From a bacterium (GTDB lineage Bacteria; UBA8248), in contig JAVEPB010000071.1 of NCBI GenBank assembly GCA_030922375.1, forward strand, positions 1 through 54,348: DNA of 54,348 bases, read 5' to 3'. This document shows positions 31,747-40,857 of this stretch, piece after piece (positions within the stretch are counted from its first letter, which is position 1; the number at the start of each line of letters is the position of its first letter). Under the pieces are notes generated by a model, which worked only from the letters and a program-made list of their open reading frames with translations, did no database searches and had not been told where the DNA came from. A program made the translations under genes and the position numbers.

Positions 31747-32928
31747 ATGGCGAGAGAGACGGCGGACGCGGTCATCATCGGCGGCGGTGTGATGGGCACC
31801 TCGATCGCGTTTCAGCTCGCCCGGCGGGGCTTCGGGAGAATCGTGCTGCTCGAGCGCGACGGCATCGCTTCGGGGACGAGTGGGAAATCCTCGGCCCTCG
31901 TCCGGATGCACTATTCCAACGAGAGTACGATCCGGATGGCCTGGCGCTCGCTCGAAATTTTCGAGAATTTCGAGGAGATAACCGGCGGCGGCCAGGCGAG
32001 CTTCAAGCAGCCCGGCTATCTCGTGTTCGCGAACGAGGCGTTGGCCGAGGGCGTCCAAAAAAATATCTCACTCGCCCGCTCTCTCGGGGTCGAGACCGAG
32101 TGGATCGAGCCGAGCGAGGTGGCGCGGCTCGCCCCCTGGGCGAGGCTGGACGATCTGGCCGGGGCGGCCTACGAGCGGAGAAGCGGCTACGCAGATCCTT
32201 ATGGGGTGGCGATGGGTTTCGCCGACGGGGCGAGAAAACACGGCGCGATCGTCCGCCAGAACTGTCCGGTGACAGGCGTCCGGGTCGAAGGGGGCCGGGC
32301 CGTGGGGGTGGACACCCCGCGCGGGCCCGTGGATTCGCCCGTCGTCGTGAACGCGGCGGGGGCCTGGGTGAACAAGGTGGCGGGCCTGAGCGGGGACCGG
32401 TTTCCCGCCGAGGCCATCCGCGAGCAGGACACCGTTTTCGAGACCGTGGGGGCGGGCGGCGAAGGCGTTAAAATTGTGGTCTACGATGCGCCGACGAAAC
32501 TCTATTTCCGCCCGGAGGGGGCGGATCTTCTGCTCATCGGGCGCGACAACATCGAGCCCGAACATGTCGACCCGGACGATTTCAACGAGAAAGAGGACAT
32601 GGCGTTCGTCCTGGACGTGGTGAAGCGGATGACGCCCCGATGGCCCGAATTCGAAAACGCGCGCCTGCTCCGGGGCTGGGGCTGTCTTTACTGCATCACC
32701 CCCGACTGGATGCCCATCATGGACCGCCACCCCGGGACGGCGGGTTATTTCATCTGCACCGGAATGAGCGGGCACGGCTTCAAGCTCTCGCCCGCCGTCG
32801 GCGAGATGATGGCCGAGCTGATCATGACCGGCGCCTGTCCCCGGCCCGACATCTCCGACTACCGCCTCGCCCGCTTCTCGGAGGGCCGCCTGATGCAAAG
32901 CGTCTTCGACCGCGGGTTTCAGGGGTAG
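31747..32928 (+). CDS. FAD-dependent oxidoreductase, DAO family
   Basis: This is a 393-residue flavoprotein. The FAD motif is VIIGGGVMGTSIAFQLARRG, followed by glutamate in LLERDGIASGTSGKSSALVR, typical of D-amino-acid oxidase, sarcosine oxidase and glycine oxidase-like enzymes. The C-terminal ICTGMSGHGFKLSPAVGE is the second flavin-contact block. It oxidises a C-N or C-O bond of a small acid; the exact substrate is unknown. It follows the DUF3604-like gene by 2 bp. Confidence 0.92.
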   Translation: MARETADAVIIGGGVMGTSIAFQLARRGFGRIVLLERDGIASGTSGKSSALVRMHYSNESTIRMAWRSLEIFENFEEITGGGQASFKQPGYLVFANEALAEGVQKNISLARSLGVETEWIEPSEVARLAPWARLDDLAGAAYERRSGYADPYGVAMGFADGARKHGAIVRQNCPVTGVRVEGGRAVGVDTPRGPVDSPVVVNAAGAWVNKVAGLSGDRFPAEAIREQDTVFETVGAGGEGVKIVVYDAPTKLYFRPEGADLLLIGRDNIEPEHVDPDDFNEKEDMAFVLDVVKRMTPRWPEFENARLLRGWGCLYCITPDWMPIMDRHPGTAGYFICTGMSGHGFKLSPAVGEMMAELIMTGACPRPDISDYRLARFSEGRLMQSVFDRGFQG

Positions 32929-32989
32929 GGCCGCGGTAGCGGCCCTGTAGCCGCGGTAGCGGCCCTGTAGCCGCGGCAGCGGCCCTGTA
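32927..32989 (+). repeat. Three tandem 20-bp repeats forming hairpins
   Basis: The unit GCCGCGGTAGCGGCCCTGTA occurs at 32930-32949 and 32950-32969, and with one change at 32970-32989. Each holds a GCCGC/GCGGC hairpin (8 bp in the first, starting within the DAO stop codon). There is no T-run, so it is not a classical terminator, though it could protect mRNA ends. Confidence 0.85.
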
Positions 32990-33027
32990 ACCCAAAGAGT
33001 CGAACCTGAAAAAAATTGAAATACAGG

Positions 33028-33807
33028 TTACTTCTTCGGTCTCGGATAAATCTCGATCATGGGGTAGAGCTGGCGGGTGTTTTCCGGGAGGCCGAAGAAC
33101 AGGGGCATCTCTTCTTTTTCGCCGTTGGCGAGGGTGTTGAGGTCGAGCGGGCTTCCGTCCGGGTAGAACGCGCCCCCGCCCACCTCATGGAGAACGGCGA
33201 GCGGCCCGAGGATGTCCCAGATGTAGGGCCTGTCCACCAGGGTTCCGACGCCGCCGCCCGTGACGGCATAGGTGACGTGGGCGGCGATGGAGCCGTAAGC
33301 CATCGATTTCCCCGGATAATCCATCTTGTAAAAACGCTTCCGGGAGGCGGGCGAGAGAAGCACCGTCTGGTTATCGATTTCGACGGGCTCAAGCATGGGA
33401 AGCGCCTCGCCGTTTCGGGTGGCGCCCTTTCCCCGTTCGGCCAGAAGAAGCTCGCCCAGGCGCGGCAGGAAAATCCCCCCCGCGACGGGCTCGCCGTCCT
33501 CCATCGCCCCGATGCACACCCCCCAGGTCGGCAGTCCGTTCAGGAACGGGTTGGTCCCGTCGATGGGGTCGACCGCCCAGAGGCGGCGGCCTTGCACATC
33601 GGCGCCGTTGGCGTCGCCGTGCTCTTCTCCGATGATCCGGTCCTCCGGAAATCGCTCGGCGATGCGGCCGGTGATGTAGGTCTCCACCCGGCGGTCGGCC
33701 TCGCTGACCAGGCTCCGGTCGGCCTTCCGCTCGCCCTTGGCGTCCGGGGCGAGGGCGAGCGCCATCGCGCCCGCCTCGCGGAGCGTCTCCTCGATAAAAT
33801 CCTTCAT
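33028..33807 (-). CDS. Inositol monophosphatase family protein
   Basis: This is a 259-residue metal-dependent phosphatase. The metal-site motifs are GEEHGD, WAVDPIDGTNPFLNGLPTWGV and, near the end, WDILGPLAVLHEVGG. The family includes inositol-1-phosphatase, histidinol-phosphatase and 3',5'-bisphosphate nucleotidase; the substrate here is undetermined. Mg-dependent and cytosolic. It is convergent with the DAO gene. Confidence 0.92.
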   Translation of the reverse strand: MKDFIEETLREAGAMALALAPDAKGERKADRSLVSEADRRVETYITGRIAERFPEDRIIGEEHGDANGADVQGRRLWAVDPIDGTNPFLNGLPTWGVCIGAMEDGEPVAGGIFLPRLGELLLAERGKGATRNGEALPMLEPVEIDNQTVLLSPASRKRFYKMDYPGKSMAYGSIAAHVTYAVTGGGVGTLVDRPYIWDILGPLAVLHEVGGGAFYPDGSPLDLNTLANGEKEEMPLFFGLPENTRQLYPMIEIYPRPKK

Positions 33808-34027
33808 GCGGCCTCCGGAAATCTCCCCGGCTTCCCGCCGGGGGCGCTCTCAGTGCGCCCGACACGAAACTAACGCGGCGGGGCGTTTTTCGCCAGGGCC
33901 GCCCCGCGCGGTTGCCCAATAGAGGTGCGGCGGAACATACTGGCCGGGCGAAATCGAGGCGATCATCCCCTCCGGCGGGAGATGAATCTCTCCCCTCCGC
34001 CGGATTTACCAACATAAAGAGCTCGGA

Positions 34028-35449
34028 TTGGAAAACCGGACGGATAAAACCCGCAACCGCTACGATTACACCAAGGGCTCCATCGGCTGGGCGATCACCC
34101 GCCTCTCGGTCCCGATGTGCGTCGAGCAGATCATCCGGAACATCGACGGGGTTCTCGAAATCTATTGGATCGGTGTCCTGGGCCCGAAATTTCTGGCGGC
34201 GACCTCGCTCGGGTTCATGACCGTACTTTTCCTGCGGGCGGTGGGTTTCGGGGTGCGCATATCGGGGCAGGCGCTCATCGCCCAGCGGATAGGCGCGGGC
34301 GACGGCCCGGGCGCCTCTGTCGTCGCGGGCCAGACGATCTTGTTTCTCCTGTCCTACGCCCTGGTGTTTACTGTCCTCGGGTTGATTTATTCGCCCCAGA
34401 TCATTTCCCTTCTGACTTCCGATCCCGAACTCATCCGGCTTGGCTCCGACTACATGCGCGCGGGCTTCATGGTGTTCATCGTCTGGGAGGGCATGTTCGT
34501 TTTCTCGAACATCCTTCGCGGCGCGGGCGAGCCGGGCTACACGCTTACCGCGATGATCGCCGGCGTCTGCGTTTCGATAACGGCGGTGCCCCTGCTGATA
34601 TTCGGGGCGGGTCCGGTTCCCGCCCTGGGGATCGCGGGCGGTTTCCTCGGCATGGGCGCCGGGCGGTTCACCGGGTGGATGGTGATGCTCTACATCGTGG
34701 CGACGGGGCGCTCGCGGGTCAAACTCAGGCCGAGCGATCTCTGGCCCCGGCCCGCGGTGATCGGGCGGGTGCTCGCCCTGGCCTGGCCGGTTTCGGTGCA
34801 GAACCTCCTCGAGCGCGGCGCGAGTATTATCCTGCTCCGGATGCTCTCGCCCTTCGGGCCCTTCGCGCTGGCGGCCTGGGCGGTCGGCAACCGCGTCACC
34901 CTCATCGCGCGGATGCCGAGCTTTGGGCTCCAGGGCTCGGTGCGCACCCTCGTGGGCCAGAACGTCGGCGCGGGGCTCCCCGAGCGGGCGGCCCGCACCT
35001 TGAAGATCGCCCTCACCGCGCTGACGGCCATCATGGGCGCCGTCTCGATCGGGATGTTCGTCTTCGCACCCGAGATCGTCGTCATCTTCGGGATGAAGGG
35101 CGAGGCGGCCGGCATCGGCGCCGTGGCGCTTCGCATCCTGAGCGTGGGGCTGGTGGTCGAGTCGGTGCGGCGCGTTCTCGCCGGGGCGTTTCAGGGCTCT
35201 GGGCAGACGAAGCCGCCGATGCTCGTCGAGGGCATCGTGCGCTGGGCGGTCCAGCTGCCCGCCGCCTTCGTGATGGCGGTGCCGCTGGGCGTCGGCGCGG
35301 CGAGCATCTGGCTCGCCATCGCGGGCAGCCAGATCATCAGCGGGGCGGCGATGCTCATCTGGTTCCAGGTCTGGGTGTCCCGCGGCGGGCTGGCCCGGCG
35401 CTCGGCGGCGGCCGCCGCCGAAAAAATGGAGGAGCCCGAGGGTGTATAA
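34028..35449 (+). CDS. MATE family efflux transporter
   Basis: This is a 473-residue protein with twelve predicted membrane helices in two related halves (SIGWAITRLSVPMCVEQIIRN, then LALAWPVSVQNLLERGAS). The start is a TTG at 34028 because no ATG or GTG lies nearby before the first helix, so it is less certain. It exports organic cations or drugs using Na+ or H+. It runs 34 bp into the leader of the radical SAM gene and may be co-transcribed with it, although an internal promoter is also visible. Confidence 0.9.
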   Translation: MENRTDKTRNRYDYTKGSIGWAITRLSVPMCVEQIIRNIDGVLEIYWIGVLGPKFLAATSLGFMTVLFLRAVGFGVRISGQALIAQRIGAGDGPGASVVAGQTILFLLSYALVFTVLGLIYSPQIISLLTSDPELIRLGSDYMRAGFMVFIVWEGMFVFSNILRGAGEPGYTLTAMIAGVCVSITAVPLLIFGAGPVPALGIAGGFLGMGAGRFTGWMVMLYIVATGRSRVKLRPSDLWPRPAVIGRVLALAWPVSVQNLLERGASIILLRMLSPFGPFALAAWAVGNRVTLIARMPSFGLQGSVRTLVGQNVGAGLPERAARTLKIALTALTAIMGAVSIGMFVFAPEIVVIFGMKGEAAGIGAVALRILSVGLVVESVRRVLAGAFQGSGQTKPPMLVEGIVRWAVQLPAAFVMAVPLGVGAASIWLAIAGSQIISGAAMLIWFQVWVSRGGLARRSAAAAAEKMEEPEGV

Positions 35450-35482
35450 TCGGCGGTCAGTTATCACAGAGGAAATTTCCGG

Positions 35483-36313
35483 ATGAAAGAGGAAGAGCTC
35501 AAGACCATCGGCCCGGGCGACGAGGGGGGGCTTCACCCCTCCGCCGTCTACGGGCCGGTGAGTTCCTGGCGGTTCGGAAGCTCGCTCGGGGTTGACCTGA
35601 TCCTCCAGGCCAGCGTCTGCTCGTTCAACTGCGTCTACTGTCAGCTCGGGAGCATCCAGATCGTCTCCCTGGAGCGCCGCCTTTTTGTCACGACCGAGCG
35701 CGTCATGGCCGACCTCGAGCGGGCCGAGTGGCAGGGCGCCGATCTCGTCACCTTCAGCGGAAGCGGGGAGCCCACCCTGGCGCTCAACCTCGGGGAGGCG
35801 GTCCGCCTCGTGGGCGAGCGCACCGGCATCACCACCCATGTCTTGACGAACGGCACCCTGCTCCACCTGCCCGAGGTGAGAGAGGCCCTTCGCGGGGCCG
35901 ATCGCGTCTCGGTCAAACTCGACGCCCCGGACGAGGAAATGTTCCAGCGGGTGAACCGCCCTGCCTCTAACGTGACCCTCGCCGGCATCGTCGAGGCGAC
36001 GATAAAATTCCGCGCCGAATACACCGGCCACCTCGACAGCCAGGTGATGTACATGCCGGTGAATCAAAAGATGACCGGGGAGCTATGCGACCTGCTGAAC
36101 AAAATCCGGCCCGACGAGGTACAACTCAACACCCCCAAGCGCGCCTACCCCGCCGAGTGGTTCGTCGAGACCCGTGGCCGCTACGACCGCGAAAGCGCCC
36201 CCGCAAAACTCAGCCAGCTCAAAACCATCCCGCCCGTTGAAGCCGGGGAGGTCGAGCGGACGATCAGGGAGCGGACGGGGTTGGTTGTGAGCAGTATTTA
36301 TGACGGGGAGTGA
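35483..36313 (+). CDS. Radical SAM protein
   Basis: This is a 276-residue enzyme with the 4Fe-4S motif CSFNCVYC (Cx3Cx2C), followed by GSGEPTL, LTNGTL and VKLDAP, the AdoMet-binding and barrel elements of the family. Its single-domain architecture without an auxiliary cluster resembles wyosine-type or Elp3-unrelated radical SAM proteins; the reaction is unknown. The preceding GTATAAT (about 35443-35450), 30-40 bp upstream, may be its own promoter. ATG 35483 is supported by AGAGGAAA. Confidence 0.85.
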   Translation: MKEEELKTIGPGDEGGLHPSAVYGPVSSWRFGSSLGVDLILQASVCSFNCVYCQLGSIQIVSLERRLFVTTERVMADLERAEWQGADLVTFSGSGEPTLALNLGEAVRLVGERTGITTHVLTNGTLLHLPEVREALRGADRVSVKLDAPDEEMFQRVNRPASNVTLAGIVEATIKFRAEYTGHLDSQVMYMPVNQKMTGELCDLLNKIRPDEVQLNTPKRAYPAEWFVETRGRYDRESAPAKLSQLKTIPPVEAGEVERTIRERTGLVVSSIYDGE

Positions 36314-36434
36314 GGGGGGCCTCTCCGGCTCGACAATTTTAAAATGCCTTCGTCGTCGAGTTGAAAGTCACCTTCCTTGAAACGCCAGCCACCACCGATA
36401 TTGTCTCCGGGGAGATTGTGGGGGTGTAGGGGGG

Positions 36435-36462
36435 AATCAGTCTTCAAGCTGATTGGTTTTTC
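36435..36462 (+). terminator. Possible weak terminator after the radical SAM gene
   Basis: AATCAG (36435-36440) pairs with CTGATT (36449-36454), followed by GGTTTTTC. The stem is short, so termination may be partial. Confidence 0.4.
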
Positions 36463-36481
36463 GTTGAGTTAGTCTAAAAAA

Positions 36482-37498
36482 TTACTTATACGTATACGGT
36501 TTCCGCTCCCCTTTCTCGCCAATCCGATTCGCAAGAACCCCCAGCGGCCCCATGTCGATCTCGACGAGGTCGCCGGGCTGAATCCAGCGCTCGATCTCCA
36601 TGCCGCAGCCGCCGGGCACAGTCCCCGAGCCCAAAAGGTCGCCGGTGAGCATGTTCTCGTCGCGCGAGGTGTAGGAGAGCATCTGCTCGAAGGTCCAGTA
36701 CATCTCGCCCGGGGTGGCCTCGATCCAGGTCTCGCCGTTCACGCGCGCGGCCATGGGTATCTCGGCGGGGTTGCCCAGCTCGTCCGGGGTGACGATCCAG
36801 GGCCCGAGGCTCCAGCACCAGTCCTTTCCTTTATAGGGGCCGGTTCCCATCGCCATCTCGCCGGTCTGCGCGTCGCGGGCGCTCCAGTCGTTGAGGATGG
36901 CGTAGCCCAGGATGTGCTCGCCCGCCTCCTCCTCCGGAATGTCGCGGCCCGGCTTGCCGACGACGGCGCAAAACTCCAGCTCGAAATCCATTTTCTCGGT
37001 GTAGCTCGGCCAGGGAATCGTCTCCCCCACCGCGGCCATGTGGGCGCAGCTCGACTTGAAGCAAAGCGGCCGCTCGTACCAGGTGTCGGGGATTTCGAGG
37101 CCCATTTTCGCGAAGGTGGTCTTGAGATGGCGCTCGAAGCCCGCGAAGCCGCGAATCATCGGAGGGAGCGGAATGGGCGCGAGGAGGCGAACCTCGTCGG
37201 GCCGGTAGAGAAGCTGCTCGCCCCTCGGGCCCTCCGCCCCGGGCTTGTCGTGCAGAAACGCGATCACCTCGGCGGCCGCCTCGATGGAGGAGGCTCCCGC
37301 GGCGGCGAAGGCGAGCATCTCGGAGGGTATGATCGCGTCGGCCATCTCCCGCGGACGCGGGGCGCCCTCGTCGGCGAGGCTCGCCGCCAGGGCGAAATTC
37401 AGGTCGGCGTAGGCAAGCGAGCCGCCGCTTTCGATAACCGCGCCGAGGCGGCGAAAGGGGCCGACTGGGGTCTTGACCTCGAAGGTGATGAGTTTCAT
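36482..37498 (-). CDS. Fumarylacetoacetate hydrolase (FAH) family protein
   Basis: This is a 338-residue protein. The FAH catalytic core shows LEFCAVVGKPGRDIPEEE, GYAILNDWSARDAQ and GSGTVPGGCGMEIERWIQPGD, giving the metal-binding acids and the C-C bond-cleaving fold. The N-terminal domain (MKLITFEVKTPVGPFRRLG) is also FAH-like. Likely reactions are hydrolysis of acylpyruvates or isomerisation in aromatic catabolism. It shares its strand with a cupin-like gene 40 bp upstream. Confidence 0.92.
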   Translation of the reverse strand: MKLITFEVKTPVGPFRRLGAVIESGGSLAYADLNFALAASLADEGAPRPREMADAIIPSEMLAFAAAGASSIEAAAEVIAFLHDKPGAEGPRGEQLLYRPDEVRLLAPIPLPPMIRGFAGFERHLKTTFAKMGLEIPDTWYERPLCFKSSCAHMAAVGETIPWPSYTEKMDFELEFCAVVGKPGRDIPEEEAGEHILGYAILNDWSARDAQTGEMAMGTGPYKGKDWCWSLGPWIVTPDELGNPAEIPMAARVNGETWIEATPGEMYWTFEQMLSYTSRDENMLTGDLLGSGTVPGGCGMEIERWIQPGDLVEIDMGPLGVLANRIGEKGERKPYTYK

Positions 37499-37538
37499 GA
37501 ATGATGCCTCGCTTTGTTCGGGAAATTACTCGGGCCGG

Positions 37539-38066
37539 TCAGGCCAGCTCCACCTTGTCCTTGTCGTCCGTCTCGGGGAAGGGCCCCTCCTTGATCTCGA
37601 TGAGCTTGGTGTCGTCCTCGAGGAACTCGACCTCGTGGCCCTCGTACATGAGGATGAGATCGTCGCGGTTCAGGATGGCGTCGCCCAGGTTGTCGCCCTC
37701 CTTGGTGAAGACGCCGACCCGCACTTTTCCGCGCTGGCAGAGGAGTATCTGGTGGCGCGTGGTGTTGGCAGACGGGCGCTCCTCGACGAGGTGATAGTGC
37801 GCCTTGGTGATGGCGCCCTTGGGCCGGTTGAGGACGATGACCTGGAGGGGTATCTCGTCGTCGGTCATGTGGGCCTTGGTGTTGCGCTCCTCGTCGATGT
37901 CCTGCCCGGCGTAGGCGGTGCGGATATGTTCCTGGGCCTCCTCGGTGTCGAGGTAGGGGGGGAATTTCGCGTAGTCCGAGAAATTTCCCTTGATGTGGAT
38001 GGCGATGATGCGCCCGTCCGCCGCCTTGTAGTAGTCAACGCCCTTGGATTCGACTTCGAGTGTCAT
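37539..38066 (-). CDS. Cupin-like (RmlC-fold) protein
   Basis: This is a 175-residue protein. Residues about 85-165 have a cupin-type rhythm: AHYHLVEERPS, RHQILLCQRGKVRVGVFTKEG, LNRDDLILMYEGHEVEFLEDD, with histidines at metal positions. The first 80 residues are polar and unrecognised. It lies 40 bp upstream of the FAH-family gene, probably in one operon. The substrate is unknown. Confidence 0.6.
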   Translation of the reverse strand: MTLEVESKGVDYYKAADGRIIAIHIKGNFSDYAKFPPYLDTEEAQEHIRTAYAGQDIDEERNTKAHMTDDEIPLQVIVLNRPKGAITKAHYHLVEERPSANTTRHQILLCQRGKVRVGVFTKEGDNLGDAILNRDDLILMYEGHEVEFLEDDTKLIEIKEGPFPETDDKDKVELA

Positions 38067-38642
38067 GACGGATTTCCTTTCGAAAACTTCGGCCGGGTGA
38101 ACGGCTCATTTTTTGTCAAAGAAACGCTGAAATACGAAACCAATTCAACCTGAACGGATTGCGCCAGACTGCCACGGCGAGTTGGCTCCCGCAAGGCGGA
38201 AAACCAACCGGCCCCGGCGCCCATTTTTCTTGCCGCCGCCCGCGCTTTCTGATATTTTATCGGAGGGAGAAGGGAAGTCATGGCAATAATAACCGCCGCC
38301 GACTTCACCCGCTCTCATCTGCGCTTCGGGCCTCCATGCGGATTGGCCCGATTTTTTTTGGGGCTCCCGGCCGCGTTGTTGTCAAGCGTGGGCGGGTCCC
38401 GAAGGCGAGGCATGATTCGAGGAATCAAGTGGCTCCTGGGGGCGCTGGCGATGTCGGCCCTGGCCCTGAGCGCCCTGAACGGGGTTTGTTCGAGTCCCCG
38501 GAGTTTTCCGGCGCTCACGAAATTTTTCTGTCCTCAGCCGAGGGGCGTGGCCGGCCCGCAGCCGCCGTTGAGGAAGCCCGCCGGCCGGTGAGAGAGCCGG
38601 AGCGGGGTTTTTATTCGCACTATTTTTAGCGGAAGGAAAGTC
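38067..38642. other. 576-bp divergent region: promoter, possible leader ORF and terminator hairpin
   Basis: Between the leftward cupin-like gene and the rightward MmgE/PrpD gene. On the plus strand it holds a promoter-like pair TTGCCG (38230-38235) and TATTTT (38253-38258) with 17-bp spacing, a strong ribosome site, ATG 38280 and, 45 bp later, a TCGGGCC/GGCCCGA hairpin followed by T8 (38326-38359). A frame from 38280 to 38591 (103 residues, with a hydrophobic segment IKWLLGALAMSALALSAL) stays open through the hairpin; it is unrecognised and may or may not be expressed. Confidence 0.4.
38326..38359 (+). terminator. Intrinsic-terminator-like hairpin in a leader region
   Basis: A 7-bp perfect GC-rich stem (TCGGGCC/GGCCCGA, 12-nt loop) is followed by eight Ts. 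It lies about 60 bp after a predicted transcription start, well ahead of the MmgE/PrpD gene, a layout reminiscent of attenuation. Confidence 0.55.
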
Positions 38643-40052
38643 ATGTCCAACGCAGAAAGCCCAGTCACAGACGCCGTAGTCGAGTTCATCCTCGGGACCG
38701 AAACCGATTCGATTCCCGAGGATGTGAAAGTCATCTCCCGCCGCTGCTTCGTGGACGGGGCCGGCCTGATGGTGGCCGGATCGACGGACCACAGCGGCCG
38801 GATTGTTCAGGCCTACATCAAGGAGTTCGGCGGGGAGCCCGAGGCGCGGATCGTCGGGACGAATCAGACCGTATCGGCCCAGTCCGCCGCGCTGGCGAAC
38901 GGAATCGCGGCTCACGCGATGGACTACGACGATACTCAACTGTCGAACTACCCGGATCGAATCTACGGGCTGCTGACCCATCCGACGACACCCGTTCTCG
39001 CCGCCTCGCTGGCGGTGGCCGAGCTGCTCGGCTCGACGGGCGAGGAGCTGCTCGCCGCGTTCATGATCGGCTTCGAGGTGGAGTGCAAGGTCGCCGAGTG
39101 CATCAAGCCCGATCACTACATCAACGGATTCCACACCACCGGCACCGTCGGCGCCATCGGCGCGGCGGCGGCGGCGGCCCGTCTGATGGACCTCGACGAG
39201 GCCCAGCTCCGGTTCTGCCTGGGGATTGTCTGCTCGGAGAGCGCGGGCCTTCGCGCCAACTTCGGAACGATGACGAAACCTTTTCACGCCGGGCGGGCGG
39301 CCGAGAACGGCGTTGTCGCGGCGAGGCTCGCGGCGGGAGGGTTTACATCGGACCCCACTATTTTCGACGGCCAGTGGGGCTTCATGCAGATCATGGGCGG
39401 CGGCTGCGACCCCGACTATCTGATCGGCAAGCTCGGCAACCCCTGGGCGGCTGTGGACCCCGGCGTTTCGATCAAGCCCTACCCGAGCGGGTCGCTATCG
39501 CATCCCTCGATGGACGCGATGCGCGACCTCATCCTCGAACACGACATCAAGCCCGACCAGGTGAAAAAAGTGCGGCTCGGTACGAACACACGGGTGCTTC
39601 AGCCGCTTCGCTACGATGATCCGCAGAACGAGCTCGAGGCGAAATTCTCGATGAAGTACAGCCTCGGAATACTCCTCCTCAACGGAGGAAATGGCGGCAT
39701 CGCCCAGTACCGGGACGATGTGGTGGCTAGCGAGGAGGTGAAGGCGATTCTGGGGAAGGTCGAACCCTATGTGGACGACGAGATAGAGGCGATGGGTTAC
39801 GACCTCATCCGCTCGAAGCTCACCATCGAGATGGAGGACGGCACCGTCCACGAGAAGTTCACCGACACCTCGCGAGGTACCCCCAAGCGTCCGATGGACC
39901 GCGAGGAGCTCTTCGGGAAATTCACGGAGTGTTGCAGCCTCGTTTACGGGAAAGACCAAATTGCCCGCGCCGAGGCCCTTCTCTACAAGGTGGACACCCT
40001 CGAAAGCATTTACGCGCTGATCGAAGTGCTGGGCGAAAAAGAGGACGAATAA
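38643..40052 (+). CDS. MmgE/PrpD family protein
   Basis: This is a 469-residue protein of the 2-methylcitrate dehydratase/cis-aconitate decarboxylase superfamily. Typical features are DGAGLMVAGSTDHSG, NGIAAHAMDYDDTQ, GYDL-type helices and MTKPFHAGRAAENG. Most relatives dehydrate or isomerise tricarboxylic or hydroxy-acid substrates; the exact one is unclear. GGAAGGAAAG precedes ATG 38643. It is followed by two small genes (40083, 40481) in close order. Confidence 0.92.
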   Translation: MSNAESPVTDAVVEFILGTETDSIPEDVKVISRRCFVDGAGLMVAGSTDHSGRIVQAYIKEFGGEPEARIVGTNQTVSAQSAALANGIAAHAMDYDDTQLSNYPDRIYGLLTHPTTPVLAASLAVAELLGSTGEELLAAFMIGFEVECKVAECIKPDHYINGFHTTGTVGAIGAAAAAARLMDLDEAQLRFCLGIVCSESAGLRANFGTMTKPFHAGRAAENGVVAARLAAGGFTSDPTIFDGQWGFMQIMGGGCDPDYLIGKLGNPWAAVDPGVSIKPYPSGSLSHPSMDAMRDLILEHDIKPDQVKKVRLGTNTRVLQPLRYDDPQNELEAKFSMKYSLGILLLNGGNGGIAQYRDDVVASEEVKAILGKVEPYVDDEIEAMGYDLIRSKLTIEMEDGTVHEKFTDTSRGTPKRPMDREELFGKFTECCSLVYGKDQIARAEALLYKVDTLESIYALIEVLGEKEDE

Positions 40053-40082
40053 GGGACCGGCCGTAGGCCGGAGGGATAGAAC

Positions 40083-40484
40083 ATGGCCGAGGAAGCCCAG
40101 CGCATTTTCGTCGTATGCACCGATCTGATGTTCTCTGCCCGCATTCGCGAGGCGGGCGCCTCGCCGGAGGCGGTCTTCGAGTTCATCGGTTCGGCCGAGA
40201 AATTCGATATGGCGGCAGAGAATTTCAACGCCGTGCTTTTCCTCCTGGATCTCCACCACCCAAAACTGGGAGGCGATGAAGCGGGTGAGCTGATTCGGAA
40301 GCTCCGGGCCAGCCCGAGAAACAAGGGCGTTTACGCCATCGCCTTCGGCAGGCACGATCAACCCGAGCTTCTCAAGAACGCCGAGGCGGCGGGATTCGAC
40401 AAGGCGATGCCGCGCTCGCTTTTCGTGCGCGAGATGCCCGAGATCGTCCGCCGGGCGGCCAGCCGGATACGGACGGCCGGTTGA
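40083..40484 (+). CDS. Degenerate response-regulator receiver-like protein
   Basis: This is a 133-residue single domain. It has the alternating strand-helix rhythm of a receiver, with VLFLLDLHHPKLGG where the phospho-acceptor aspartate is expected and VYAIAFGRHDQPEL at strand 4. The lysine of strand 5 appears replaced (FDKAMPRS), and the first acidic pair is reduced to one Asp (VCTD). It may act without phosphorylation. It overlaps the next gene by 4 bp. Confidence 0.55.
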   Translation: MAEEAQRIFVVCTDLMFSARIREAGASPEAVFEFIGSAEKFDMAAENFNAVLFLLDLHHPKLGGDEAGELIRKLRASPRNKGVYAIAFGRHDQPELLKNAEAAGFDKAMPRSLFVREMPEIVRRAASRIRTAG

Positions 40485-40828
40485 CCGCCAGAGGCGGGAG
40501 GCCGAATCCGGAGCCTTATTCCGGGAGCCTGATCTACTGGTTGGAAGTTCCCTCGGACCAGCAGCATTTCATCCAGGGAATTCTGGACGGCTACGACGGG
40601 CTGGGCTACTACCAGACGATGGTTCACGGCTACGGCCGGCGGGAGGACGGGCGGACGACCGCGCTGGCCCGGATCACCTCCACCGGGGACGGCCGGGATG
40701 AGATGGAAGGCCTGCTCGAGGCGCTTGCCGCCGATTTCGGGCTGAGGCTTTTGGAGGAAGCGCCCGGCATCCAGCCTGATATCCAGCCCCGGTCCAAGAA
40801 ACCAGAATCCCGGGCCGGGGAGGCTTGA
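40481..40828 (+). CDS. DUF4911-like small protein
   Basis: This is a 115-residue protein starting at a TTG that overlaps the previous stop. The core IYWLEVPSDQQHFIQGILDGYDGLGYYQTM resembles the DUF4911 family, which is of unknown function. The tail is Pro/Lys-rich. The family call is from memory and by eye. It lies 29 bp ahead of tupA. Confidence 0.5.
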   Translation: MTARGGRPNPEPYSGSLIYWLEVPSDQQHFIQGILDGYDGLGYYQTMVHGYGRREDGRTTALARITSTGDGRDEMEGLLEALAADFGLRLLEEAPGIQPDIQPRSKKPESRAGEA

Positions 40829-40857
40829 GCGATGTAAGCCGCCGGACGGGGAGAGGG

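Noticed and set aside
32930-32989. Tandem repeats as a CRISPR array
   Set aside because: The 20-bp units are directly adjacent with no spacers, and no cas genes are present.
32990-33027. TTCGA-type string that might be a tRNA T-loop on the minus strand
   Set aside because: No cloverleaf arms can be drawn around it; no tRNA was recognised anywhere in the window.
33389-36067. 892-codon open frame on the minus strand opposite MATE and radical SAM genes
   Set aside because: Low-complexity, His/Arg/Asp-rich product and clear family motifs on the plus strand show it is an antisense shadow.
38280-38591. Further selenoprotein candidate by reading through the TGA at 38589
   Set aside because: The frame after the TGA is short, shows no family motif, and no Cys-homolog logic supports Sec there.
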